Made by a program: the position numbers and the translations under genes | Assembly (NCBI GenBank): GCA_031259185.1 | Contig: JAIRLV010000138.1 | Coordinates: 1-8,896, forward strand | Direction: 5' to 3' | Length of the DNA stretch: 8,896 bases | DNA from: Elusimicrobiota bacterium | Lineage (GTDB): Bacteria; RUG730 | Notes under the pieces: generated by a model | The model's database searches: none | What the model saw: the letters and a program-made list of their open reading frames with translations, nothing else | Told to the model about the DNA's origin: nothing | Shown here: piece by piece, positions 1 to 4,885 of the stretch | Layout of the letters: each line of letters begins with the position of its first letter | How positions within the stretch are numbered: the first letter of the stretch is position 1

Positions 1-2
1 TA

Positions 3-704
3 AAAAATGAAATTGTAATTGAAAATAAAGATAGCTTTGAAATTGAAAAAGCAGAAAAAATGATTTTATTTTTGTTAGATTATTTCAAAATTTTTAAAGA
101 AGATTTTTATCTAAAAGCAAGGATAGCGTTTAGCTTTAAAAATTTCAAAAATAAAGCAATTATAGAAATTCAAAGTTTAAAAGATGAAGCTGGATACTTA
201 AATATTTTTACAGACAATAATATTTTATTAGGTAAAGTAATATTAGATAGAAGCATTGATAATGGATTAAAAGCTTATCCAGATACAACTTTGCAAAATT
301 TTATAAATTTATTTAAGTTGAAAATAAATTTTGACGATATAAATACTAAAATTAATGAATTTAATTTTCAAGAAAAACTTTCATATTTAAAAAATTTATT
401 AGATAAATCAAAGCCTCAAAATGATCTAGAAACTGATACAAATCAATTTTTTATTGAAAGTAAAATAAGTAATGAGGAAATAGAAATATATGTTTATAAA
501 AAAAATGATGATTTCAATGAAAAAGAGTTATCTTATAAATTTACTTTTACAGCAGAAAAAACTTTAAAAAGTTTTGAAATTATTGGGAATTGCAAAATAT
601 ATTTTATAAATTATAATAATTATATCCTGTTAAAAAAAATTGAATTTGAAAACGAGGATTTTTTTAATTTTATAAATATTATAGATTTTAAATTTTTAAA
701 CTGA
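3..704 (+). CDS. Unrecognised protein, 3' part only (5' end outside window)
   Basis: The frame is open from the first bases of the window to the TGA at 702-704, giving 233 visible codons. The first ATG is at 60, but the codons before it (3-59) read as ordinary charged coding sequence (Asn-Glu-Ile-Val-Ile-Glu and onward) with no stop and no Shine-Dalgarno before 60, so the true start is probably upstream of the window. The protein is rich in Lys, Asn, Ile, Phe and Glu and shows alternating hydrophobic/polar segments that suggest beta strands, especially in the last 80 residues. I see no signal peptide, clear membrane helix, nucleotide-binding loop or catalytic motif. It does not resemble DnaA, which often precedes rpmH. 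Its TGA lies 18 bp before the rpmH promoter, so it is a separate transcription unit. No function can be assigned. Confidence 0.7.
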   Translation, partial: KNEIVIENKDSFEIEKAEKMILFLLDYFKIFKEDFYLKARIAFSFKNFKNKAIIEIQSLKDEAGYLNIFTDNNILLGKVILDRSIDNGLKAYPDTTLQNFINLFKLKINFDDINTKINEFNFQEKLSYLKNLLDKSKPQNDLETDTNQFFIESKISNEEIEIYVYKKNDDFNEKELSYKFTFTAEKTLKSFEIIGNCKIYFINYNNYILLKKIEFENEDFFNFINIIDFKFLN

Positions 705-722
705 TATATATATTTTTATATG

Positions 723-751
723 TTGACAAAAAATAATAAAATTTTTATCAT
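723..751 (+). promoter_or_regulatory. Sigma70-type promoter of rpmH
   Basis: A perfect -35 box TTGACA (723-728) is followed after exactly 17 bp by TATCAT (746-751), one mismatch from the -10 consensus. Transcription would begin near 758, about 25 nt before the rpmH ATG, leaving room for the strong AGGAG Shine-Dalgarno at 771-775. This is the clearest promoter in the window and probably drives rpmH-rnpA-yidD. Because the DNA is so AT-rich, chance -10-like boxes are common; the intact GC-containing -35 box makes this one credible. Confidence 0.75.
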
Positions 752-781
752 AAAAAATATAATTTTTTATAGGAGACGGAA

Positions 782-916
782 ATGAAAAGAACTTATCAAC
801 CAAATAATAGAAAACGTAAAAGAGTTCATGGATTTTTAACAAGAATGGCAAAAAAAGCCGGTAGAAATATTCTAAAAGCAAGAAGAAATAAAGAGAGAAA
901 AAGATTGACAGTTTAG
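782..916 (+). CDS. rpmH: Ribosomal protein bL34
   Basis: This 44-residue protein begins Met-Lys-Arg-Thr-Tyr-Gln-Pro-Asn and continues through the family landmarks: a Lys/Arg-rich stretch with His-Gly-Phe (residues 16-18), Arg-Met (21-22), and a basic C-terminus ending Arg-Leu-Thr-Val. Length and sequence are typical of L34, a small basic protein of the large ribosomal subunit that binds 23S rRNA. AGGAG at 771-775, 6 nt before the ATG, fixes the start. It ends with TAG at 914-916. It sits directly upstream of rnpA, the near-universal bacterial order, and has its own strong promoter at 723-751. Confidence 0.97.
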   Translation: MKRTYQPNNRKRKRVHGFLTRMAKKAGRNILKARRNKERKRLTV

Positions 917-975
917 TTTGTTGCAAGATTCATTTTTTAATTTTAAAACAAAATATTTATAAAAGAAGTTTTGTA

Positions 976-1348
976 TTGCTAGAAAATATTAAAAAAAAAA
1001 CAAAAATATACATTAAAATTTGATGAAAAAATTAGAAAACGAAAAGATTTCGAAAGAATTTTTCAATCAAAAAACAAAATAATTTCTGAAAACTTCATTA
1101 TTATAATTTGCGATAATTATTTACAAAAACATAGAATTGCAATTTCTATAAAAAAACAAATCGCTAACGCAGTTCAAAGAAATAGAATGAAAAGATTAAT
1201 TAGAGAAATCTTTAGATTAAATAAATATTTAATTTTTTCAAAAAAAAGCCCACAAGATATCTTGATTATTGTTAAAAAAAATTTTTGTTATGAAAAATTT
1301 AATTTTATAGAAAAGGAATTATTACATTTATGGGAAAATTTGAAATAA
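976..1348 (+). CDS. rnpA: RNase P protein component; start codon in a different frame across an A10 run
   Basis: RnpA is the protein subunit of RNase P, which assists the catalytic RNA in maturing tRNA 5' ends. The conserved core is clear: Lys-Arg-Lys-Asp-Phe-Glu-Arg-Ile-Phe near the N-terminus (codons about 1040-1066) and the RNR signature [14 protein letters not shown] in the middle. The core frame is open from 983 (after TAG at 980-982) to TAA at 1346-1348, but contains no ATG, GTG or TTG before the core; the only near-start codon is ATA at 986. A TTG at 976 with AAGAAG at 963-968 (7-nt spacer) is well placed but in another frame. It would join the core if one A were lost from the ten-A run at 991-1000, giving a normal-length protein of about 123 residues. 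The gene lies 59 bp after rpmH and overlaps yidD by 19 bp. Identity is sure; the 5' end given here is a proposal. Confidence 0.88.
991..1000 (+). other. A10 homopolymer at the rnpA 5' end, candidate slippage site
   Basis: Ten consecutive A residues lie between a TTG start candidate (976) and the conserved rnpA frame. With nine A the TTG frame and the rnpA frame are continuous; with ten they are not. The run could be a site of RNA polymerase or ribosomal slippage, a recent indel, or a sequencing/assembly error. Confidence 0.5.
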
Positions 1349-1611
1349 TAAAAAAATGTGGTATACTTGAATTTGTAGATTATTTGAATACTCAACTATT
1401 TTTGAAATTTGCAATATTTTTAATAAACATTTATAAAAATATTGCGAAAATTTTACATAAACCAAGAACTTGTAGATTTTATCCTAGTTGCTCCGATTAT
1501 GCCATAGAAGCTTTTAAAAAAAAAGGTTTTTTGAAGGGATTTTTTTTGACCCTAAAAAGATTGATTAGATGTCATCCTTTTTGTAAAGGCGGGATAGATT
1601 TTATAAATTAA
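1330..1611 (+). CDS. yidD: Membrane protein insertion efficiency factor YidD
   Basis: YidD is a small membrane-associated protein that helps YidC insert inner-membrane proteins. The signature is present: Cys48-Arg-Phe-Tyr-Pro-Ser-Cys54-Ser-Asp-Tyr-Ala, then a Lys-rich helix with Leu-Lys-Gly (68-70), and Arg80-Cys81-His-Pro-Phe followed by Gly-Gly-Ile-Asp (87-90). The three family cysteines are intact. A hydrophobic amphipathic segment at about 24-40 matches the usual N-terminal helix. At 93 residues it is somewhat longer than many homologues (about 70-85); the extra residues precede this helix. ATG 1330 has AAGGA at 1313-1317 (12-nt spacer), while an alternative TTG at 1402 fits the family start better but has no Shine-Dalgarno. 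The gene overlaps the rnpA end by 19 bp. It contains a nine-A run (1516-1524) that is in frame here. No yidC follows. Confidence 0.93.
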   Translation: MGKFEIIKKCGILEFVDYLNTQLFLKFAIFLINIYKNIAKILHKPRTCRFYPSCSDYAIEAFKKKGFLKGFFLTLKRLIRCHPFCKGGIDFIN

Positions 1612-1643
1612 TTGATGTTCTAATAAAAAAATGTTAATTATTT

Positions 1644-1676
1644 TTTATAAATAAAAAAAATTTTGTTATCATGATA
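1644..1676 (+). promoter_or_regulatory. Possible promoter with palindromic -10 region
   Basis: TATCAT at 1667-1672, identical to the rpmH -10 box, lies about 35 bp before the alkylation-repair gene. The -35 position (1644-1649, TTTATA) is poor. The -10 lies inside a perfect 10-bp palindrome TATCATGATA (1667-1676), which could be an operator or simple chance in AT-rich DNA. Confidence 0.35.
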
Positions 1677-1706
1677 CTTTATTTTGTCAATCATAGGAAT
1701 TGAAGT

Positions 1707-2420
1707 ATGAAAAATGATTTAATTAATGAAATAAGAAACGAGATTATCAAAAACGTAGATGAAAAAGTAAAAAAAAGTTCGCAAAGATTTTTTAAAGAAA
1801 AAATTATACTATACGGCGTAAAAACTCCTATTATTAATAAAATTTCAAAAGAATTTTTCAATAAATATTTTAAAGATAAACCTAAAAAATATGTTTTTGA
1901 TTTTTGCAAAGAATTTTATAAAAGCGGGTATATAGAAGAAGTTTTTATTGCAAATAAATTTTCTTATTATATACACAAACAATATACAGAATCGGACATA
2001 AAAATCTTTGAAATTTTTTTGAAAAAATATATTAATAATTGGGCATGTTGCGATGGTTTTTGTAATCATACAATAGGAACTTTTTTGGAAATGTACCCTA
2101 AATATGTAGCGATATTAAAAACTTGGGCAAAATCAAAAAATCGCTGGTGTAGACGTGCAGCCAGTGTTTCTCTTATAATTCCTGCAAAAAAAGGGAAATT
2201 CTTGGAAGATATTTTTGAAATAGCAGACATTTTATTATTAGATAAAGACGATTTGGTACAAAAAGGTTATGGATGGTTGCTAAAAGTTGCAAGCGAGACA
2301 TATCAAAAAGAAATTTTTGACTATATCATAAAAAATAAAAATATAATGCCCAGAACTGCTATAAGATATGCGATTGAAAAAATGCCAACAGATTTAAAGA
2401 AAAAAGCAATGTTAAAATAA
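1707..2420 (+). CDS. AlkD-like DNA alkylation repair glycosylase (HEAT-like repeats)
   Basis: This 237-residue protein belongs to the DNA alkylation repair family (AlkD/AlkC-type, helical HEAT-like repeats), which removes alkylated purines such as 3- and 7-methyl adducts from DNA at the start of base-excision repair. Length matches the family. Visible landmarks are Asn-Trp112-Ala-Cys-Cys-Asp116 (the region of the AlkD active-site Trp and Asp), Trp147-Cys-Arg-Arg150-Ala-Ala (the region of the conserved Arg), a Lys-Gly-Tyr-Gly-Trp190-Leu-Leu-Lys helix, and Met-Pro-Arg-Thr-Ala-Ile-Arg-Tyr-Ala (214-222). The rest is predicted helical, with no signal peptide. The ATG is supported by AGGAA at 1695-1699 (7-nt spacer). 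The gene appears to be a single transcription unit between yidD (95 bp upstream) and a terminator-like hairpin. Whether it is enzymatically active is inferred from the retained Trp/Asp/Arg positions. Confidence 0.9.
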   Translation: MKNDLINEIRNEIIKNVDEKVKKSSQRFFKEKIILYGVKTPIINKISKEFFNKYFKDKPKKYVFDFCKEFYKSGYIEEVFIANKFSYYIHKQYTESDIKIFEIFLKKYINNWACCDGFCNHTIGTFLEMYPKYVAILKTWAKSKNRWCRRAASVSLIIPAKKGKFLEDIFEIADILLLDKDDLVQKGYGWLLKVASETYQKEIFDYIIKNKNIMPRTAIRYAIEKMPTDLKKKAMLK

Positions 2421-2428
2421 ATGTTAAT

Positions 2429-2455
2429 AGCAGATTTATCTGTTTTATTTTTTTC
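2429..2455 (+). terminator. Terminator-like hairpin after the alkylation-repair gene
   Basis: CAGAT (2431-2435) pairs perfectly with ATCTG (2438-2442) across a TT apex, extendable by an A-T and a G-T pair on the outside (2429-2430 with 2443-2444). It is followed by a T-rich tract with a seven-T run to 2454. It begins 9 bp after the stop codon. The stem is short and AU-rich, so strength is uncertain, but it is consistent with intrinsic termination. Confidence 0.55.
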
Positions 2456-2503
2456 TTAATTTATTTTCAAAAGTTTTTGTACTTTATATTATAAATGTAA
2501 AAA

Positions 2504-3214
2504 TTGACTAAAATGATAAAAAAAGATAATCCTATAATTCTAAATGAAAATAAAAACAATCTAGGTATAAATTACTATAAGAATCTTTATAATAAAATTC
2601 AAAATGAAATTATTAATAGATTTAATGATTTTGAAAAAATAAAACAAAAGGCTAGCGAAGACGAACTTTTTACAGAATTGTGTTTTTGTTTGTGTACTCC
2701 TCAAACAAAAGCTATAAATGCTGATAAAGCCATAAAAAAATTGATAGAAAATAATGCTATTTTAACGGGTAATAATGACGAAATTGCTAAATATTTAAAA
2801 GGATTGGTTAGATTTCATGATAATAAAGCAAAATATATTATAGAAGCTAGAAACAAATTTAGAGATAAAAATACGAATAAAATTTATATAAAAAAATATA
2901 TATTTGATGCAAATAAAAACAATAAAGATATACGTGAATTTTTTTATGAAAATGTTAAAGGTTTAGGTTTAAAAGAGGCAAGCCATTTTGTTCGAAACAT
3001 TGGCTTGGGAGAAAATATAGCGATTCTAGATAGGCATATTTTGAAAAATTTGAAACTTTTAAAAGTAATCCAAGAAATTCCAAAAACTTTGACAAAAAAA
3101 ACTTATTTTGATATTGAAAAAAAGCTAGAAAATTTTTCAAAAAAAATTAATATAAAAATGCATCATTTAGATTTTGTTTTTTGGTATAATGAAACAGAGA
3201 AAATTTTTAAATGA
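2504..3214 (+). CDS. ogg: 8-oxoguanine DNA glycosylase/AP lyase, Ogg2 (archaeal-type) family
   Basis: This helix-hairpin-helix glycosylase excises 8-oxoguanine and nicks the abasic site by beta-elimination. The Ogg2 pattern is clear: Glu-Leu-Cys-Phe-Cys-Leu-Cys-Thr-Pro-Gln (58-67), the hairpin Val-Lys-Gly-Leu-Gly-Leu-Lys157-Glu-Ala-Ser-His-Phe-Val-Arg-Asn-Ile-Gly with its catalytic-type Lys157, then Ile-Leu-Asp176-Arg-His-Ile with the catalytic-type Asp, and a C-terminal Glu-Ile-Pro-Lys-Thr-Leu...Tyr motif (191-201). From memory it lines up end to end with the Methanocaldococcus Ogg, where the same Lys and Asp are catalytic, but it has about 20 extra N-terminal residues. There is no Fe-S cysteine cluster of the Nth type. 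The start is uncertain: TTG 2504 or ATG 2513, both without a Shine-Dalgarno. A TATTAT box at 2487-2492 raises the possibility of an almost leaderless message. It ends in TGA and is followed by a hairpin at 3239-3271. Confidence 0.88.
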   Translation: MTKMIKKDNPIILNENKNNLGINYYKNLYNKIQNEIINRFNDFEKIKQKASEDELFTELCFCLCTPQTKAINADKAIKKLIENNAILTGNNDEIAKYLKGLVRFHDNKAKYIIEARNKFRDKNTNKIYIKKYIFDANKNNKDIREFFYENVKGLGLKEASHFVRNIGLGENIAILDRHILKNLKLLKVIQEIPKTLTKKTYFDIEKKLENFSKKINIKMHHLDFVFWYNETEKIFK

Positions 3215-3238
3215 AGCATAAAAGAATATCTATAACGC

Positions 3239-3271
3239 AAATTCAAAAAAGTTTTTATGTTTTTTGAATTT
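3239..3271 (+). terminator. 12-bp perfect AT-rich hairpin between the Ogg gene and the response regulator
   Basis: The left arm at 3239-3250 is the exact reverse complement of 3260-3271, with a 9-nt loop. The right arm begins with six T and ends with TTT, and the left arm contains six A, so the hairpin can act as a T-tract after a structure in either direction. It starts 25 bp after the Ogg2 stop. There is only one G-C pair per stem and no long T-run after it, so efficiency as an intrinsic terminator is uncertain. Confidence 0.5.
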
Positions 3272-3464
3272 TACATCATATAATTTAAGGAAACTAATTT
3301 TAGCATAAATTAAATATTATAATAAAAAACAATCAAAAATAACTTTTAGAATAACTAAATTTATTATAAAAATATGCGCAAATATAAAATTATAGATATT
3401 ATTAAAAAAAATTTTGCTATTTTAAAACTTAATGAAATATTTAAAATATCAGGAGGTTTATTAA
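3272..3464 (+). promoter_or_regulatory. Non-coding leader region upstream of the response regulator operon
   Basis: This AT-rich stretch holds no convincing gene. A perfect TATAAT (3279-3284) has no good -35 partner. A second candidate is TTGCTA (3414-3419) with TATTTA (3438-3443) at 18 bp, which would start transcription just before the consensus Shine-Dalgarno AGGAGG (3451-3456) that precedes the ATG at 3465 by 8 nt. At least one promoter for the downstream operon is expected here because the preceding gene ends in a hairpin. Confidence 0.4.
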
Positions 3465-4160
3465 ATGAATCAACCAAAAATATTAGTAGTTGACGATGAA
3501 CCCAATATTTTAATTTTACTTAGAGATTCGTTAATAAAAGAAAAATTTAGCGTCTGGACTGCTAAAAATCCTGCTGAGGCAACGAAAATTATAGAAAAAG
3601 AAAAAATAGAAATGTTAGTTTTAGATTTAGAATTAGGCGCAGAAAGCGGACTAGATTTTTGTAAAAAATTAAAAAAAAGAGAAGCGACAAAAAATATTGC
3701 GATTATTATGATAACGGCAAAGTTTATAGATACAGATAACATTGTAAAAGGATTGGATATTGGGGCAGATGATTATGTTACAAAACCTTTTAAGGTTAAT
3801 ATTTTGATAGCAAGAATTAATGCAATCCTTAGGAGAAAAGGACTTTTTACTGAACAAAAATTAACAACTTCAAATACAAAATATTTTAAAGTTGATGAAC
3901 CGACAAAAAGTATTTCTTTAAACAATAATATGTTGATTTTAACTCCAAAAGAATATAAAATATTGGCTTTGATGATTTCTAAACAAAATATTGTTATAGA
4001 AAAAGGCTTATTAATGAAAGAAATTTGGGGGGATGACTATTATGGGACATTTAGAACTTTGGATAAACATGTAGAAAATATTAGAAAAAAATTGGGAATT
4101 TACTCTGATTCCATAGAAACTATATCGGGTATTGGTTATAAATTTTCAGAAAAAATTTAA
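3465..4160 (+). CDS. OmpR/PhoB-family response regulator, no adjacent kinase
   Basis: This 231-residue two-domain transcription factor has a phosphorylation-controlled receiver and a DNA-binding winged helix. The receiver (about 4-122) has acidic Asp10-Asp11, phosphoacceptor Asp54 in Leu-Val-Leu-Asp-Leu-Glu-Leu-Gly, Thr84 in Met-Ile-Thr-Ala-Lys, and Lys107 in Val-Thr-Lys-Pro-Phe; all key residues are present, so it should be phosphorylatable. The output domain (about 140-230) contains Leu-Thr-Pro-Lys-Glu-Tyr, the Ile-Trp-Gly segment, the recognition-helix region Arg-Thr-Leu-Asp-Lys-His-Val-Glu-Asn-Ile-Arg-Lys-Lys-Leu-Gly, and Gly-Ile-Gly-Tyr-Lys-Phe of the wing. AGGAGG at 3451-3456 gives a strong start. 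No histidine kinase is present in the window. The stop is 20 bp before the DUF5674 gene, suggesting co-transcription with that gene and the RM enzyme. What it regulates is unknown; autoregulation of this operon is an inference. Confidence 0.95.
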   Translation: MNQPKILVVDDEPNILILLRDSLIKEKFSVWTAKNPAEATKIIEKEKIEMLVLDLELGAESGLDFCKKLKKREATKNIAIIMITAKFIDTDNIVKGLDIGADDYVTKPFKVNILIARINAILRRKGLFTEQKLTTSNTKYFKVDEPTKSISLNNNMLILTPKEYKILALMISKQNIVIEKGLLMKEIWGDDYYGTFRTLDKHVENIRKKLGIYSDSIETISGIGYKFSEKI

Positions 4161-4180
4161 ATTTTAGGAAGGTTTAGTTT

Positions 4181-4525
4181 ATGAAAATAATAAAAGATAA
4201 AATAAAATTAGATACTATTTTTGAAACGGCTGAAAAAATGTTTGGGGATATGGTAAAAGCTGTTGTGGATATAGAAAAAAAAGATTTGGCTATTGATGCA
4301 GCTATGCACTCAGATTTAGAAAAACTTTTATTAGAAAATGGATCGGAACAAAAAAATTTATGGGGAATAAATTTATATCCAGCTTTTTTTGAAACAAAAA
4401 ATTTTATAGAATTTGACTCTATGATAAATATTCGTCCTTTTCAAGGAAATAGAAGTAGAAGCGTTGAAAATATAGACATTCAAAATAAAATTATTAAGCT
4501 TGTCAATGAAAAGGTAAAAAAATGA
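4181..4525 (+). CDS. DUF5674 family protein
   Basis: This 114-residue protein matches what I recall of the uncharacterised DUF5674 family. Landmarks are Phe21-Gly-Asp-Met-Val-Lys-Ala-Val-Val-Asp-Ile-Glu, a His at 43 followed by an acidic helix, Leu-Leu-Leu-Glu-Asn-Gly-Ser-Glu-Gln (49-57), Leu60-Trp-Gly-Ile-Asn-Leu-Tyr-Pro67, and the C-terminal signature Ile-Glu-Phe-Asp-Ser-Met-Ile-Asn-Ile-Arg-Pro (76-86) then Gln-Gly-Asn-Arg-Ser-Arg (88-93). The conserved Asp, His, Arg and Asn residues would suit a binding or catalytic pocket, but no activity is known to me. It is soluble with no signal peptide. AGGAAGG at 4166-4172 precedes the ATG by 8 nt. Its TGA overlaps the next gene's ATG (ATGA, 4522-4525), indicating translational coupling with the small helical protein. 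The family name is from memory; the function is unknown. Confidence 0.85.
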   Translation: MKIIKDKIKLDTIFETAEKMFGDMVKAVVDIEKKDLAIDAAMHSDLEKLLLENGSEQKNLWGINLYPAFFETKNFIEFDSMINIRPFQGNRSRSVENIDIQNKIIKLVNEKVKK

Positions 4526-4863
4526 TATTATGGCATAGCGAAGAAAATTTTTATACTAAATGGAATGAAATGAATTTATTTGAGCAAATGGCTAATATTG
4601 GGAGTGAAATTTCTAGAAGTATAAAATGGAAAGAAAAAGGAAATATAGAGATCTCAAATAGAGCTTTTGAGAGAGCGTTGGAATTATTTATTTTTACAAT
4701 TTCTTGTAAAAAAAATAAATTTCGGTTAAAAGAAATTTGTAGAGCAAAAGAATGTTTTATAGACTATTTTATCGGCGATAATCAATATGGTTTTACAAAA
4801 GAAAGTTGGATGAATTATTTTGACCATTTTGCTATTGCCGCTAGAAATGTAGTAAAAAAATAG
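4522..4863 (+). CDS. Small helical protein of unknown function, coupled to the DUF5674 gene
   Basis: This 113-residue protein is predicted mostly alpha-helical. Conspicuous blocks are Trp14 through Met-Asn-Leu-Phe-Glu-Gln-Met-Ala-Asn-Ile-Gly-Ser-Glu (17-29), Asn-Arg-Ala-Phe-Glu-Arg-Ala-Leu-Glu-Leu (46-55), and Asp81-Tyr-Phe-Ile-Gly-Asp-Asn-Gln-Tyr-Gly (81-90) followed by Glu-Ser-Trp (94-96), Tyr-Phe-Asp-His-Phe (99-103) and Ala-Ala-Arg (106-108). I recall similar small hypothetical proteins beside DUF5674 genes in other bacteria, but know no assigned function. A helical fold with conserved Arg and His might suggest a HEPN-like protein, but the diagnostic Arg-X4-6-His motif is not evident. The ATG lies within the upstream stop (ATGA), so translation probably depends on the DUF5674 cistron. 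The gene ends with TAG, 22 bp before the RM gene. Confidence 0.85.
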   Translation: MILWHSEENFYTKWNEMNLFEQMANIGSEISRSIKWKEKGNIEISNRAFERALELFIFTISCKKNKFRLKEICRAKECFIDYFIGDNQYGFTKESWMNYFDHFAIAARNVVKK

Positions 4864-4885
4864 ATAAAATATTTAGGATATTTGT

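Noticed and set aside
696-926. Minus-strand open frame opposite rpmH
   Set aside because: It is fully explained as the complement of rpmH and its AT-rich promoter region; its product is a Phe/Leu-rich string typical of shadow frames.
1023-1082. Short ORF from ATG 1023 inside rnpA, considered as an alternative rnpA start
   Set aside because: It is in a different frame from the conserved RnpA core and stops after 19 codons.
1966-1980. DnaA-box-like TATACACA near the rpmH cluster
   Set aside because: It mismatches the TTATNCACA consensus, is single, and lies inside the alkylation-repair coding sequence; no cluster of boxes supports an origin here.
3374-3493. Small + strand ORF beginning ATG 3374 upstream of the response regulator
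   Set aside because: It has no Shine-Dalgarno and runs out of frame through the regulator's own Shine-Dalgarno and first codons; the composition is that of intergenic AT-rich DNA.
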